NCBI RefSeq assembly: GCF_001021975.1
Contig: NZ_CP009928.1
Coordinates: forward strand, 4,344,001-4,408,000
Source of the DNA: Chryseobacterium gallinarum
GTDB lineage: Bacteria; Bacteroidota; Bacteroidia; Flavobacteriales; Weeksellaceae
Direction of reading: 5' to 3'
DNA: 64,000 nt
In this document: positions 9,970 through 19,267 of the stretch, piece by piece
How the letters are laid out: each line of letters starts with the position of its first letter
Numbering within the stretch: the first letter of the stretch is position 1
Translations under genes and position numbers: made by a program
Notes under the pieces: model-generated
The model's input: the letters and a program-made list of their open reading frames with translations, nothing else
What the model was told of the DNA's origin: nothing
Database searches by the model: none

Positions 9970-12897
9970 GTGAAAAAATCAACCTTATTTATTTCATTTT
10001 TATTATTAATTTTTCTCAGTCCGTTCTTTTTCCCACAAATTCCAGGATTGGTTAATTACGGTGAAGAGAGTGGATTGAATAATTCGTATACCTATAATCT
10101 GAGCCAGGACCACAATGGCTTTATCTGGGTGGGAAGCGATAACGGATTCTTCAGGTTTGATGGAAAAGAATTTATACAATACAGTAAAAAAAGTGGTTTA
10201 AAGAACCTTGAAATCCTATCCTCTCTTCCCCTTGACAATGGTGAAATCTTTATATTTCCTTTTTTAAATGATTTTGCTTATCTGAAAAATGGTCAAATCA
10301 TAAACTCAGATTCCAATAAAGAGCTCAGAAAAATACATTTTAAGTATAATGCCAACTATTCTTATGATCATCAGTCGATTTATATTTTTACCAGCTATAA
10401 TCCCGAAAATATTTATGTCTTTAAAAATGAAAAAGTTACAACAATCCCTTTGCATTTCAACACTCGCAATTCTTCAGATATTTATTATGCCCTTACTTTA
10501 GACCCTGCGACCCATCTGCTTTATTTATCCAATAAGAATAATAGTAAAGAAAACATTCTGGCTTATGATATTTTTACCGGTAAGAAAACAACGTGCAATA
10601 TTCCTTTGGGAAAAGAAGTGACACTCTACAGAAAAGACGATTTTTTTATATTTAAAGAGAAAAGAAAAATTATGATCTACCAGCTCTGCAACAAATTTAT
10701 TTTTAAGAAAATTCAAACTTATTCTGTCAAAGAAAATATTCATCAGGTTATTGTTGATAAAAATTACAGGATATGGCTTTGCATAGAAGAAGGAGGTGCG
10801 TTATATTTCAGGGAAACCTTAAAGGATCATAAGAAACTGACCACTCCCATACCATTTCTTTCCGGAAATATCATTAACCATCTTATGGTTGACAGAGATA
10901 ACAACACCTGGTTTTCTACCAGGAATAATGGTGTTTATTTCATCACAGAGAAGTTTTTGAAGAGCTATGTTCATCTGCCTGTCCGAAATAATTCTGCCTA
11001 TATTACAGCCATTTCGAAAAATGATAATAACATACTCCTGGGATACAACGAATCTAAAGCCGGTATTTACAATTCCCATGCAATCAGGGATCTTGTATTT
11101 GAAGAAAACAGAAAAATTGAACACAAAGCCATTGTTTCAGATAGTAATATGGTCTTCTTCGGTCTCAGCAGAAGTCTTGTACAATACAATATGGCTACAG
11201 GGCAAAAGCAGATTTTAGGGGATTTTAACCTTAAAAGTATTGTCCCTTATACCAATAATTCCATTCTCATTTGCTCTTCTGAAGGACTTACCTCCTATCA
11301 CTATCCCAGCCGTCAATATACTGAAATGATCAGGCAGGAAAGAGTGTATACAGCTTTACCCTATGACAAGGACAGTCTTTTTGCCGGCAGCTTTAAAGAC
11401 CTGTATAAATTCAATACAAAGACAAAAGAAAAAAAATTGTTCCTGGAAGATTATTATTTTACAGATCTGAAAAAACTAAGCAGTACCGTATATGTAGGTG
11501 CTACCAACCGGAATGGAATTATTATTTTCACCAATCATAAAATCCTGCATAAATTAAGCGAAAATACAGGTTTGCCTACCAATCAAATCAAAAAAATAGA
11601 AGTTGAAAATGAAAAGGCTTTCTGGGCAAGCACCAATTCGGGACTCAGCAGAGTTGAAATCACAGGATCCCGTTTCAGAATCAATAATTTTACCCAGCCG
11701 GACGGACTGCCTTCTAATTTAGTCGCAGGCTGTGTTATAAAGAATGACACCATCTATGTAGGTACTTCTAAAGGACTGGGCATTTTATCTGTTAAAGATC
11801 TCCTTATGCAACAAAAGCTGTTTGAGAAAAAAGCCATTATTAATTCTGTGATGATCGGGCATAAAGAGTTTTTCAATGTCAATCAAAAGTTTATCAGCCA
11901 GGCTCCCGAAAATGATATCATGTTTAATTTAAGTTTCCCGGATTATGTATCACAGGGGAAAATACGTTATAAATATAAAGTGGAAGGACTGGGTGAAAGC
12001 TGGCTGATCAGCAGCTCTCCCAAAATCATTTTAAACTCTGTTCCACCAGGCGAATATATATTAAAAGTTTTCGGATTGGGCTATAATGGTAGGCAGGCAA
12101 CTATCCCTACAGAAATGTATTTCGAAATCAAACCTCAGTTCTGGCAGACATGGTGGTTCAGAACGTTGCTTATAGTGGGCGGAACTGCTCTCCTTTTCAT
12201 CCTCATTAACTGGTATTTTCAGAAGAAACGGAACAAAAAGCTGGAAACATTATATTATGAAAAGAAAATTGCAGAACTCGAACTTCAGGCCATTAAAGCC
12301 CAGATTAATCCGCACTTTATTTACAACTGCCTGAATTCCATCCAATTCCTGCTGTATAAAAAAGATTATGAAGAGACGGAGAATTACCTTAATATTTTCT
12401 CCCAGATGATCAGGAAAACCCTATACTATTCTGAAAAAACATTTATGCCGGTCAAAGAAGAAGTAGAATATCTTTCTTTATACCTGAATATGGAAAAATT
12501 ACGTTTAAAAGAACAGTTTGAATACACTATAAAAGTCTCGGAGACCGTGAATGAAAACTGGGTCATTCCTTCATTGCTGATACAACCCTTTGTGGAAAAT
12601 GCCATTAAGCATGGTATTGCCAGCATCACGGACAGAAAAGGAAAAATCGGGATTTTTTTCGATTATATCAATGCTTCGCTTTGTATCACGATTGAAGATA
12701 ACGGAGTGGGTATAAACAGTGTCAATCAATCCATTACAAAAACCGGTTCATTTGGGGTCAGGTTATCTCAAAAGAGGATTGAAACATTTAAACAACTTTT
12801 TGAGACTCATATCACACTGGAGATCAAAAGCTTTCCTGAACAGGAATCTAAACACGGAACTCAAATCAAACTCTATATTACGCCTTATGAAAACTAA
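9970..12897 (+). CDS. Two-component-propeller LytS-type sensor histidine kinase
   Basis: A 975-residue membrane sensor with a GTG start. After a signal peptide come repeats of a two-component-regulator beta-propeller (for example HNGFIWVGSDNGFFRFDG), then a Y_Y_Y domain (YKYKVEGLGESW), one membrane helix near residue 740 (LLIVGGTALLFILINW), and a His_kinase domain. The phospho-acceptor is in QINPHFIYNCLNS and the ATP pocket is in IEDNGVGI. The propeller is periplasmic, like the sensing part of hybrid two-component systems in Bacteroidetes. It overlaps its response regulator by 11 nt. The ligand is unknown. Confidence 0.92.
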   Translation: MKKSTLFISFLLLIFLSPFFFPQIPGLVNYGEESGLNNSYTYNLSQDHNGFIWVGSDNGFFRFDGKEFIQYSKKSGLKNLEILSSLPLDNGEIFIFPFLNDFAYLKNGQIINSDSNKELRKIHFKYNANYSYDHQSIYIFTSYNPENIYVFKNEKVTTIPLHFNTRNSSDIYYALTLDPATHLLYLSNKNNSKENILAYDIFTGKKTTCNIPLGKEVTLYRKDDFFIFKEKRKIMIYQLCNKFIFKKIQTYSVKENIHQVIVDKNYRIWLCIEEGGALYFRETLKDHKKLTTPIPFLSGNIINHLMVDRDNNTWFSTRNNGVYFITEKFLKSYVHLPVRNNSAYITAISKNDNNILLGYNESKAGIYNSHAIRDLVFEENRKIEHKAIVSDSNMVFFGLSRSLVQYNMATGQKQILGDFNLKSIVPYTNNSILICSSEGLTSYHYPSRQYTEMIRQERVYTALPYDKDSLFAGSFKDLYKFNTKTKEKKLFLEDYYFTDLKKLSSTVYVGATNRNGIIIFTNHKILHKLSENTGLPTNQIKKIEVENEKAFWASTNSGLSRVEITGSRFRINNFTQPDGLPSNLVAGCVIKNDTIYVGTSKGLGILSVKDLLMQQKLFEKKAIINSVMIGHKEFFNVNQKFISQAPENDIMFNLSFPDYVSQGKIRYKYKVEGLGESWLISSSPKIILNSVPPGEYILKVFGLGYNGRQATIPTEMYFEIKPQFWQTWWFRTLLIVGGTALLFILINWYFQKKRNKKLETLYYEKKIAELELQAIKAQINPHFIYNCLNSIQFLLYKKDYEETENYLNIFSQMIRKTLYYSEKTFMPVKEEVEYLSLYLNMEKLRLKEQFEYTIKVSETVNENWVIPSLLIQPFVENAIKHGIASITDRKGKIGIFFDYINASLCITIEDNGVGINSVNQSITKTGSFGVRLSQKRIETFKQLFETHITLEIKSFPEQESKHGTQIKLYITPYEN

Positions 12898-13618
12898 AAT
12901 ACAAGCATGCATCATTGATGATGAACAGGACGGAAGAGATTATATTTCGCTTTTGCTACAAAACGAGTTTCCTGAAATCCAGATCAGCTTTCTCGCATCC
13001 AGTGTAGAGGAGGCATATATTTATCTCTCCAGGCATTCTCCGGATATCCTTTTTCTGGATGTACAGCTTAAAGACGGAACCGCATTTGATTTACTTTCAA
13101 AATTCAGGGAAATCAGATCACAGATTATTTTCATTACAGCATTTGAGAATTTTGCCATTCAGGCTATAAAAAACGGAGCGGCAGATTACCTGCTGAAACC
13201 CATCAGGAAAATAGATTTTATTGTTGCAGTACATAAAACACTGGAAAACATTGCCAAAACAAAAACTGCCATAAGTTCTTCTTCCGGAAGAAATAAGATC
13301 AGCCTCCCTACCCTGCAAGGATTCAAGCTCACTGATATTGATGATATTATACGCTGTGAAGCTGACAGCAGCTATACCACGTTCTACCTGATTGATAAAA
13401 CTAAAATCCTGGTCTCCAAAACCCTGCATGAGTTTGAGGAATTCCTGACCGAGCATAATTTTTTCAGAATTCATCATAAGCATCTTATCAATCTTACGCA
13501 TCTGAAAGAATATATAAAAGGTAAAGGGGGGCAGGTAGTGATGACAGATAATTCTGTACTGGATGTTTCTGTGCGTAAGAAGAATGATTTTTTAACGAGA
13601 GTTGAGCAGATGGATTAA
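12887..13618 (+). CDS. LytTR-type response regulator
   Basis: A 243-residue response regulator. The receiver domain has the acidic pair in IIDDEQDGRD, the phospho-acceptor aspartate in ILFLDVQLKDG and the conserved lysine in LLKPI. A LytTR DNA-binding domain follows (IIRCEADSSYTTFYL, then FRIHHKHLINLTHL). The ATG at 12887 overlaps the end of the kinase gene and gives a receiver of normal length; an in-frame GTG far upstream would add unrelated residues. It is the cognate partner of the preceding kinase by position and by family pairing. Confidence 0.92.
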   Translation: MKTKIQACIIDDEQDGRDYISLLLQNEFPEIQISFLASSVEEAYIYLSRHSPDILFLDVQLKDGTAFDLLSKFREIRSQIIFITAFENFAIQAIKNGAADYLLKPIRKIDFIVAVHKTLENIAKTKTAISSSSGRNKISLPTLQGFKLTDIDDIIRCEADSSYTTFYLIDKTKILVSKTLHEFEEFLTEHNFFRIHHKHLINLTHLKEYIKGKGGQVVMTDNSVLDVSVRKKNDFLTRVEQMD

Positions 13619-13717
13619 CGGAAGGCTATAAATTATTAAAAACCGCAGTTTTATTTTCTGATACAATCAAATGGTTTTGAATATTTCATTAAATTCGGCT
13701 GTAATAAAATCTATTGT

Positions 13718-14866
13718 ATGATACAACTTCCTTTATCAAAACTTTCCAATGTGGGAACCACGATTTTCAGTCAGATGACACAGCTCGCCAATGAAAATGA
13801 AGCCATCAATCTGTCTCAGGGCTTTCCTGATTTCATGCCGGATATGGAATTGCTGAATCATGTAGATCATTTTATCAGGAAAGGATTCAACCAGTATGCT
13901 CCTTTGGGAGGTATGATCGGGCTGAAAGAGGAAATTGCCAGAAAAATAGAAAACAGCCATAAGGCAACGTATCATCCGGATTCAGAGATCACAGTGACTG
14001 CCGGAGGTACACAGGCTATTTTTACAGCCATTGCAGCATTCATAAAAAAGGACGATGAAGTCATTATCTTCGAGCCTGCCTACGATTGTTATGAGCCTAC
14101 CGTAGAGCTTTTCGGAGGCATTGTAAAACGTTTTGAAATGAAAGCACCTGATTATACCATCGATTGGGTGTCTGTAAAAAAACTGGTCAGTGATAAAACC
14201 AAAATGATCATTCTCAATAATCCTAACAATCCTTCAGGAAGGATTTTGAAAGAAAGTGACATTCAGGAAATGATCCAATTGGTAAAAGGAACTTCTATTC
14301 TTATTTTAAGTGATGAAGTATATGAAAATATTGTTTTTGACGGGAAAGAACACCTGAGCATTTGCAAATATCCCGAGCTTAAGGAGAGAAGCCTTCTTGT
14401 AGCTTCTTTCGGGAAACTTTTTCATGTGACAGGATGGAAAGTGGGCTATTGTGCCGCCCCCAAAAATTTAACGGCTGAATTCAGGAAGGTCCACCAGTTT
14501 AATGTTTTTTGTGTAAATACTCCCATTCAGCTTGCCCTGGCAGAATATATGAAGAATGAAGACCACTATAATCACCTTAATCAGTTTTTCCAGGAAAAAA
14601 GGGACTTTCTGAGAAAAGGGCTTTCCGGAACTTCTTTTGAGCTGCTGGATTGCGAAGGAACCTATTTCCAGGCAGTGAAATACACGGCTATTTCAGAAAA
14701 GAATGATTTTGATTTTGCAACGGAGCTTACTGTACAGCATAAAGTAGCTACCGTTCCTTTTTCATCTTTTTACAAAAATAAAGTCAACGAAAATGTGATC
14801 AGACTTTGTTTTGCTAAAAAACAGGAAACCCTGGAAAAGGCTATTGAAAATCTTTCAAAAGTTTAA
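13718..14866 (+). CDS. PLP-dependent methionine (kynurenine-type) aminotransferase
   Basis: Class I/II aminotransferase of 382 residues. It has the NLSQGFPDF opening, the NNPNNPSG motif and the PLP-lysine region SFGKLFHVTGWKVGYC. This signature matches the YbdL/methionine aminotransferase group, which transaminates 2-oxo-4-methylthiobutanoate in methionine salvage and overlaps in activity with kynurenine aminotransferases. It stands alone. Exact substrate preference cannot be read from the sequence. Confidence 0.88.
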   Translation: MIQLPLSKLSNVGTTIFSQMTQLANENEAINLSQGFPDFMPDMELLNHVDHFIRKGFNQYAPLGGMIGLKEEIARKIENSHKATYHPDSEITVTAGGTQAIFTAIAAFIKKDDEVIIFEPAYDCYEPTVELFGGIVKRFEMKAPDYTIDWVSVKKLVSDKTKMIILNNPNNPSGRILKESDIQEMIQLVKGTSILILSDEVYENIVFDGKEHLSICKYPELKERSLLVASFGKLFHVTGWKVGYCAAPKNLTAEFRKVHQFNVFCVNTPIQLALAEYMKNEDHYNHLNQFFQEKRDFLRKGLSGTSFELLDCEGTYFQAVKYTAISEKNDFDFATELTVQHKVATVPFSSFYKNKVNENVIRLCFAKKQETLEKAIENLSKV

Positions 14867-15072
14867 CAACTTTATATTGAAAATTTTTCCATGAAAATTA
14901 TAGTTTGCTCTGTCATGATGATTTTCCAAACTAAAAAGTCCTCAACATGTGACTTATCATAAATATTTTTTATATTAGCATCTATTCTTTTGGGAAAATC
15001 CTGTGCACAGTCAAAACATAAAACAACTCGCAGGCAAGGAGAATATAATTGTAATCATCAAAATAAATAACC

Positions 15073-15273
15073 ATGGAAAAAAGAAAAAAATTAAGCAAAA
15101 AACAATTAAGATTTATCTACGGAGGACTTGGCACTTATCCTTGTGCTACTTCTTCCGGCTATTGCAAGTTTATAGGGCCGGGATGCAGAGAAGAAAAATG
15201 TCAGCTTCCTGTACCTGTAGAACCTGTTGATCCTGATGGTCCCATTATCCTTCCGGATCCAGGAAGTTTATAA
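15073..15273 (+). CDS. Double-glycine leader peptide with four-cysteine core (peptide 1)
   Basis: A 66-residue bacteriocin-like small protein. The leader is highly basic (KRKKLSKKQLRFIYGG) and ends at Gly17-Gly18. The core has cysteines at 24, 31, 38 and 43, spacing C-x6-C-x6-C-x4-C, then a proline- and aspartate-rich tail. The same leader and spacing recur in three peptides at 17.3-17.9 kb. Such peptides are usually cut after GG by a C39-peptidase ABC exporter, but none is in the window. A hairpin terminator follows. The function (toxin, signal or RiPP precursor) is unknown. Confidence 0.8.
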   Translation: MEKRKKLSKKQLRFIYGGLGTYPCATSSGYCKFIGPGCREEKCQLPVPVEPVDPDGPIILPDPGSL

Positions 15274-15280
15274 TTGAATA

Positions 15281-15314
15281 AAAAGAACCAACCTAAACCG
15301 GCTGGTTCTTTTGT
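15281..15314 (+). terminator. Intrinsic terminator after peptide 1
   Basis: AAAGAACCA pairs with TGGTTCTTT across a 12-nt loop and is followed by TTGTTT. It lies 8 nt after the peptide stop and can also serve the converging SDR gene. Confidence 0.8.
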
Positions 15315-15339
15315 TTAGTAAAAGATGGACTCCGGAATT

Positions 15340-16104
15340 TTACAGAAACATTCCTCCTGAAACTTCAATTCGTTGTCCGTTGATCCATCGTGCATCCTCA
15401 GTACATAAGAATGCCACTACACCACCGATATCATCCGGAAGTCCTACCCTTCCCAAGGCGGTAGCCCCTGCCACTACGGCATTGATCTCTTTATTATCCC
15501 TTACTCTTCCGCCACCAAAGTCGGTTTCAATTGCGCCGGGAGCAATGACATTGGCTTTTATTTTCCTTTCTCCTAACTCTTTGGCCATATATTTCGTCAG
15601 CATTTCCACCCCTGCTTTTACAGAGCCATAAACAGATGATCCCGGAGTTGCAAACCTTGCCAATCCTGAAGAAATATTAATAATACCTCCTCCGTCATTC
15701 ATTACGGGCAATAATTTTTGTGTCAGGAAGAATACCCCTTTGAAGTGAATATCCACCATATCATCAAGCTGTTCTTCTGTAACTTCTGTAATCGGTGAAT
15801 ACAAAGCAGTTCCTGCATTGTTGATAAGATAATCAATCCGGGAGTTTCCTGTATTTTGCTGTAAATAATCCGTCACTTCTTTCACAAATGCATCGAAGCT
15901 TTTAATATTTTTTGTATCCAGCTGAAAAGCAACTGCATTTCTCCCCATTTTCCTGATCTCCTCCACTACGGCTTCCGCTTCGTCCTTATTGCTTCTATAG
16001 GTAATAATAACATCCAGGCCTTTTTGGGCGATTTTAACTGCAGAATTCTTTCCTAAACCACGGTTACCTCCCGTAACCAGTGCAATATTTGTTTTTGTGG
16101 TCAT
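15340..16104 (-). CDS. SDR family oxidoreductase
   Basis: Classical short-chain dehydrogenase of 254 residues. The cofactor loop is TGGNRGLGKNSA, the NNAG motif is in YLINNAGTAL, and the active site is YGSVK. The C-terminal SGGMFL end is typical of FabG-like SDRs. It is transcribed leftward just downstream of an AraC regulator, which may control it. The substrate is unknown. Confidence 0.87.
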   Translation of the reverse strand: MTTKTNIALVTGGNRGLGKNSAVKIAQKGLDVIITYRSNKDEAEAVVEEIRKMGRNAVAFQLDTKNIKSFDAFVKEVTDYLQQNTGNSRIDYLINNAGTALYSPITEVTEEQLDDMVDIHFKGVFFLTQKLLPVMNDGGGIINISSGLARFATPGSSVYGSVKAGVEMLTKYMAKELGERKIKANVIAPGAIETDFGGGRVRDNKEINAVVAGATALGRVGLPDDIGGVVAFLCTEDARWINGQRIEVSGGMFL

Positions 16105-16191
16105 TTTATTTGATTTTTTGATGTGACAAAGTTGGGATATTTTCAGGCGGATTTGTTTGCTTGAATCAATCTGAAATTTGCATAAATCAAA

Positions 16192-17130
16192 TCATGATCT
16201 GAATTCCAGCGGGGTAAATGAAGTTTTTCTCTTAAAGAAGTTGGAAAAATGAGCGATTTCCTCAAAGCCCAAAGCATAAGAAATCTCAGATACATTCCAC
16301 CTGGTTTGCTTTAACAGTATTTTTGCTTCCTGGATAATACGTTCACTGATCAGTTCTGTAGTCGTTTTTCCCGTGCTTTCTTTCAGCCTTTTATTAAGGT
16401 AGTTAACGTGGACGGCAAGCCTGTCTGAATAGTCTTTTGCTGTTTTCAGCTGCAGCCTCTGTTCTAAAGATTCAATGGGAAACTGCCTTTCCAGTAGTTC
16501 TATAAATAAAGAAACAACCCGCATAGAAGCATCATTGACAGTTGATAGCTGGGTGGCGGGCTGTAGTTTCTGACCATAATGGATCAGCTCCAGTACATAA
16601 TTCCTGATCAGGTCATATTTAAAAATATAATCTGAATCGATTTCCTTTTTGATCTTGGTAAATAATATTTCTATTTCTTCTGCAAGGGCATCATCAATCT
16701 CAAATACCGGCACATTTCCGGGTTGAAAAATAGGCAGGTCTTCCAGACTATTATAGGATTTATCTTTAATAAAAAAGTCTTCTGTAAACACACAAAAACT
16801 GCCTGACTGCTGCGGGTCTTCCGGAATCCAGTGGTACGGAACCTTAGGGGTGGCAAACAGCAATGCATTTTGTTGTATGGAAATCACCTTATCTGCATAC
16901 TCTGCCCTGTTTTTTCCTTTGATAAAACTGATTTTATAATATTTCCTCCTATTGTAGGGCATTTCGGAAGTGTTTTTTACTTTTTCAATAGTTTGGGCAA
17001 TATCAAATACATTAAAGTGTCCGATATCTTTATGAAGCCCCTTTGGAAAAATACTTTCCAGATCTTTACCCAGCTTGGCTGCCATTTCCCTGTAAAAATC
17101 TTCCAATGAAGTATGCACAATTTTTTCCAT
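16192..17130 (-). CDS. AraC family transcriptional regulator
   Basis: A 312-residue cytosolic regulator with an N-terminal cupin-like sensing domain (YYKISFIKG, then LLFATPKVPYHWIP) and a C-terminal AraC HTH (WNVSEISYALGFEEIAHFSNFFKR). The start at 17130 (MEKIVHTS) matches the paralogue at 46.3 kb; an upstream in-frame ATG would add a non-conserved 41-residue extension. It is divergent from the peptide 2-4 cluster and 87 nt upstream of the SDR, so it may regulate either side. The inducer is unknown. Confidence 0.87.
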   Translation of the reverse strand: MEKIVHTSLEDFYREMAAKLGKDLESIFPKGLHKDIGHFNVFDIAQTIEKVKNTSEMPYNRRKYYKISFIKGKNRAEYADKVISIQQNALLFATPKVPYHWIPEDPQQSGSFCVFTEDFFIKDKSYNSLEDLPIFQPGNVPVFEIDDALAEEIEILFTKIKKEIDSDYIFKYDLIRNYVLELIHYGQKLQPATQLSTVNDASMRVVSLFIELLERQFPIESLEQRLQLKTAKDYSDRLAVHVNYLNKRLKESTGKTTTELISERIIQEAKILLKQTRWNVSEISYALGFEEIAHFSNFFKRKTSFTPLEFRS

Positions 17131-17275
17131 AAACAAATGATTTGTAAAATTCAAATATACAAAAGTTGGAATCACATAAAAATGAAACAAATATTCATTT
17201 TTTTCTATAAAAAGTGACATGTTTTTAATTATTTTAACTACATTAGACACCATTAACTATCTAAAAACCAAAACA

Positions 17276-17467
17276 ATGAAAAACCAGATTACAAAAACCG
17301 GCAAAAAGCTCAACAAAAAAGAACTGAAAACAATTACCGGCGGAATGTACGACTGTATGGCTCCCGAACCTTGTGAACCTTATCCTGGGCCCTGTGAATC
17401 TCATGCAGATGCCAATGGCTGTACGATGATCTCTCCGTTTTGCGGTCAAAAAATATGCAGACCTTAA
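17276..17467 (+). CDS. Double-glycine leader peptide with six cysteines (peptide 2)
   Basis: A 63-residue peptide. The leader (KLNKKELKTITGG) ends at Gly22-Gly23. The core has cysteines at 27, 33, 40, 49, 56 and 61; the last four follow C-x8-C-x6-C-x4-C, close to peptides 1, 3 and 4. It is the first of three tandem paralogues separated by 22-33 nt. The chosen ATG gives the same leader length as its paralogues. Role unknown. Confidence 0.78.
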   Translation: MKNQITKTGKKLNKKELKTITGGMYDCMAPEPCEPYPGPCESHADANGCTMISPFCGQKICRP

Positions 17468-17500
17468 TTATAAATCAATAACAACATTAAAATCATTAGT

Positions 17501-17671
17501 ATGAAAAATCAAAATTTGAACAAAGGCAAAAAATTAAACAAGAAAGAACTTAAAGTTATTACCGGAGGATTAAGATTATGCGTTGATCCTTCAACCGGTT
17601 TTTGTACAGAAATCAGTGATGCTTGCGCAGAACGTCGATGCAGGCTTATAGTGGGACCTATATTGGATTAA
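17501..17671 (+). CDS. Double-glycine leader peptide with four-cysteine core (peptide 3)
   Basis: A 56-residue peptide. The leader (KKLNKKELKVITGG) ends at Gly22-Gly23. Core cysteines are at 27, 35, 42 and 47, spacing C-x7-C-x6-C-x4-C. The first 20 residues are nearly the same as in peptide 2, so the genes arose by tandem duplication while the cores diverged between conserved cysteines. No processing enzyme is adjacent. Confidence 0.75.
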   Translation: MKNQNLNKGKKLNKKELKVITGGLRLCVDPSTGFCTEISDACAERRCRLIVGPILD

Positions 17672-17693
17672 TGTAATTAAAGATCTTGAAACA

Positions 17694-17855
17694 ATGGAAA
17701 ATAAAAATGTAAACCACGGAAAAAAGTTAAATAAAAAACAACTAAGAGTCATTACCGGTGGAAAAGAAATGTGCTGGCTGCCTACATTAGAGTGCAGCAA
17801 GATTTCTTTAAGCTGTGCGGAACCACAATGTCAGCCTATCATTGATGTTGAATAA
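17694..17855 (+). CDS. Double-glycine leader peptide with four-cysteine core (peptide 4)
   Basis: A 53-residue peptide. The leader (KKLNKKQLRVITGG) ends at Gly22-Gly23. Core cysteines are at 27, 34, 41 and 46, spacing C-x6-C-x6-C-x4-C, identical to peptide 1. It shares the SCAEPQCQP/ACAERRCRL pattern with peptide 3. It is the last gene of the cluster and is followed by a strong terminator. Confidence 0.75.
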   Translation: MENKNVNHGKKLNKKQLRVITGGKEMCWLPTLECSKISLSCAEPQCQPIIDVE

Positions 17856-17870
17856 GTTTACAACTATATT

Positions 17871-17895
17871 AAACGCTTCCTCCGGGAAGCGTTTT
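17871..17895 (+). terminator. Intrinsic terminator of the peptide 2-4 cluster
   Basis: AAACGCTTCC pairs with GGAAGCGTTT around a short loop and is followed by a T tract. It lies 16 nt after peptide 4. Confidence 0.88.
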
Positions 17896-17935
17896 TATTT
17901 GGACAGGATCTTAAAGCAAGGGGCGCTCTTCAATA

Positions 17936-17970
17936 AAAAAACGCTCCCAAAATATATGGGAACGTTTTTT
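17936..17970. terminator. Terminator downstream of ychF
   Basis: AAAACGCTCCCA pairs with TGGGAACGTTTT with one mismatch. There are A and T tracts on both sides, so it can work in both directions between the peptide cluster and ychF. Confidence 0.75.
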
Positions 17971-17997
17971 AACTATAACTAACTTTAATATTTTCTT

Positions 17998-19089
17998 TTA
18001 TACGTTGAATCTGAAGTGCATAATGTCTCCGTCCTGAACGATATATTCTTTACCTTCCACAGAAAGTTTTCCGGCTTCTTTTACTTTTACCTCAGAACCA
18101 TACTGGATATAATCATTATATTTGATCACCTCTGCACGGATGAAACCTTTTTCAAAGTCAGTGTGGATCACACCGGCTGCCTGGGGAGCCGTCCACCCTT
18201 GCCCTATCGTCCATGCTCTTACTTCTTTTACTCCGGCCGTAAAATATGTCTGAAGTTTTAACAGATCATAAGCTTTTCTGATCAGACGGTTGACTCCCGG
18301 TTCTGTAAGACCTAGTTCGTCAAGGAAAATTTCTCTTTCTTCGTAAGTTTCCAGTTCATTGATATCGGCTTCAATCTGCGCTGCCAAAACAACTACTTCA
18401 GCGCCTTCGTTTTTTGCCATTTCTTCAATCTTTCCCACCCATTCGTTTCCGTTCTTGATGGAGTTTTCATCTACGTTACAAACGTAAAGGACCGGCTTGT
18501 TAGTCAACAACTGAACTTCGCCGATAATTGACTTTGTCAAATCATCTACAGCAAATTCTCTGGCATTTTTCCCATCTTCAAGGAATTTTTGCAGATTTTG
18601 AAGCGTTTCATATGTTAAGATATCTTCTTTCTTTCCGGACTTAATGAACTTTTTAGCTTTTTCAACAGCTTTTCCTACTGTTTCAAGGTCTTTCAGCTGT
18701 AATTCGATATCAATGATTTCTTTATCTCTTAAAGGATCTACAGAACCTTCAACGTGAACAATATTTCCGTTGTCAAAACATCTTAAAACATGGATGATAG
18801 CCTCACACTCACGGATATTCGCTAAAAACTGATTTCCTAGTCCCTCTCCTTTGCTGGCTCCCTTTACAAGACCTGCAATATCAACGATTTCAACTACAGC
18901 GGGCAATACTCTTTCTGGTTTTACAATTTTTTCCAGTTCAAATAGTCTCTGATCCGGTACGGAAACTGTTCCCAGGTTAGGTTCAATAGTACAGAAAGGA
19001 TAGTTTGCCGATTGAGCTTTTGCATTGCTCAGACAGTTAAAAAGAGTTGATTTACCTACATTTGGCAGGCCTACGATTCCACATTTCAT
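17998..19089 (-). CDS. ychF: Redox-regulated ATPase YchF (Obg-like)
   Basis: P-loop protein of 363 residues in the Obg/HflX superfamily. YchF binds ATP rather than GTP and associates with the ribosome. The Walker A is GLPNVGKSTLFN, switch motifs include VDIAGLVKGA, and the G4 position is altered (NVDE rather than NKxD), as expected for YchF. A coiled-coil insert and a C-terminal TGS domain (IHTDFEKGFIRAEV) complete it. Single gene. Confidence 0.95.
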   Translation of the reverse strand: MKCGIVGLPNVGKSTLFNCLSNAKAQSANYPFCTIEPNLGTVSVPDQRLFELEKIVKPERVLPAVVEIVDIAGLVKGASKGEGLGNQFLANIRECEAIIHVLRCFDNGNIVHVEGSVDPLRDKEIIDIELQLKDLETVGKAVEKAKKFIKSGKKEDILTYETLQNLQKFLEDGKNAREFAVDDLTKSIIGEVQLLTNKPVLYVCNVDENSIKNGNEWVGKIEEMAKNEGAEVVVLAAQIEADINELETYEEREIFLDELGLTEPGVNRLIRKAYDLLKLQTYFTAGVKEVRAWTIGQGWTAPQAAGVIHTDFEKGFIRAEVIKYNDYIQYGSEVKVKEAGKLSVEGKEYIVQDGDIMHFRFNV

Positions 19090-19212
19090 ATTGTAAAATT
19101 CAAAGTTTAAGATTTAGGGTAATTCAAAGTTCCCGTTACTTTGCCATTGCATACTGAACATTGAATTACGAGTGCGCAAAGATAGTGATTTTTAAGGGAG
19201 TTTCATAATAAA

Positions 19213-19240
19213 AAAATCTGCCGGCATTCCGGCAGATTTT
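19213..19240 (-). terminator. Intrinsic terminator of ferritin
   Basis: AAAATCTGCCGG pairs perfectly with CCGGCAGATTTT around CATT. It lies just downstream of the leftward ferritin gene. Confidence 0.85.
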
Positions 19241-19267
19241 AAACGGTCTGATTGTATCCGTTGAGTT

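Noticed and set aside
12719-12886. Longer N-terminus for the LytTR response regulator
   Set aside because: The extra residues come from within the kinase gene in another frame; the receiver domain begins at 12887.
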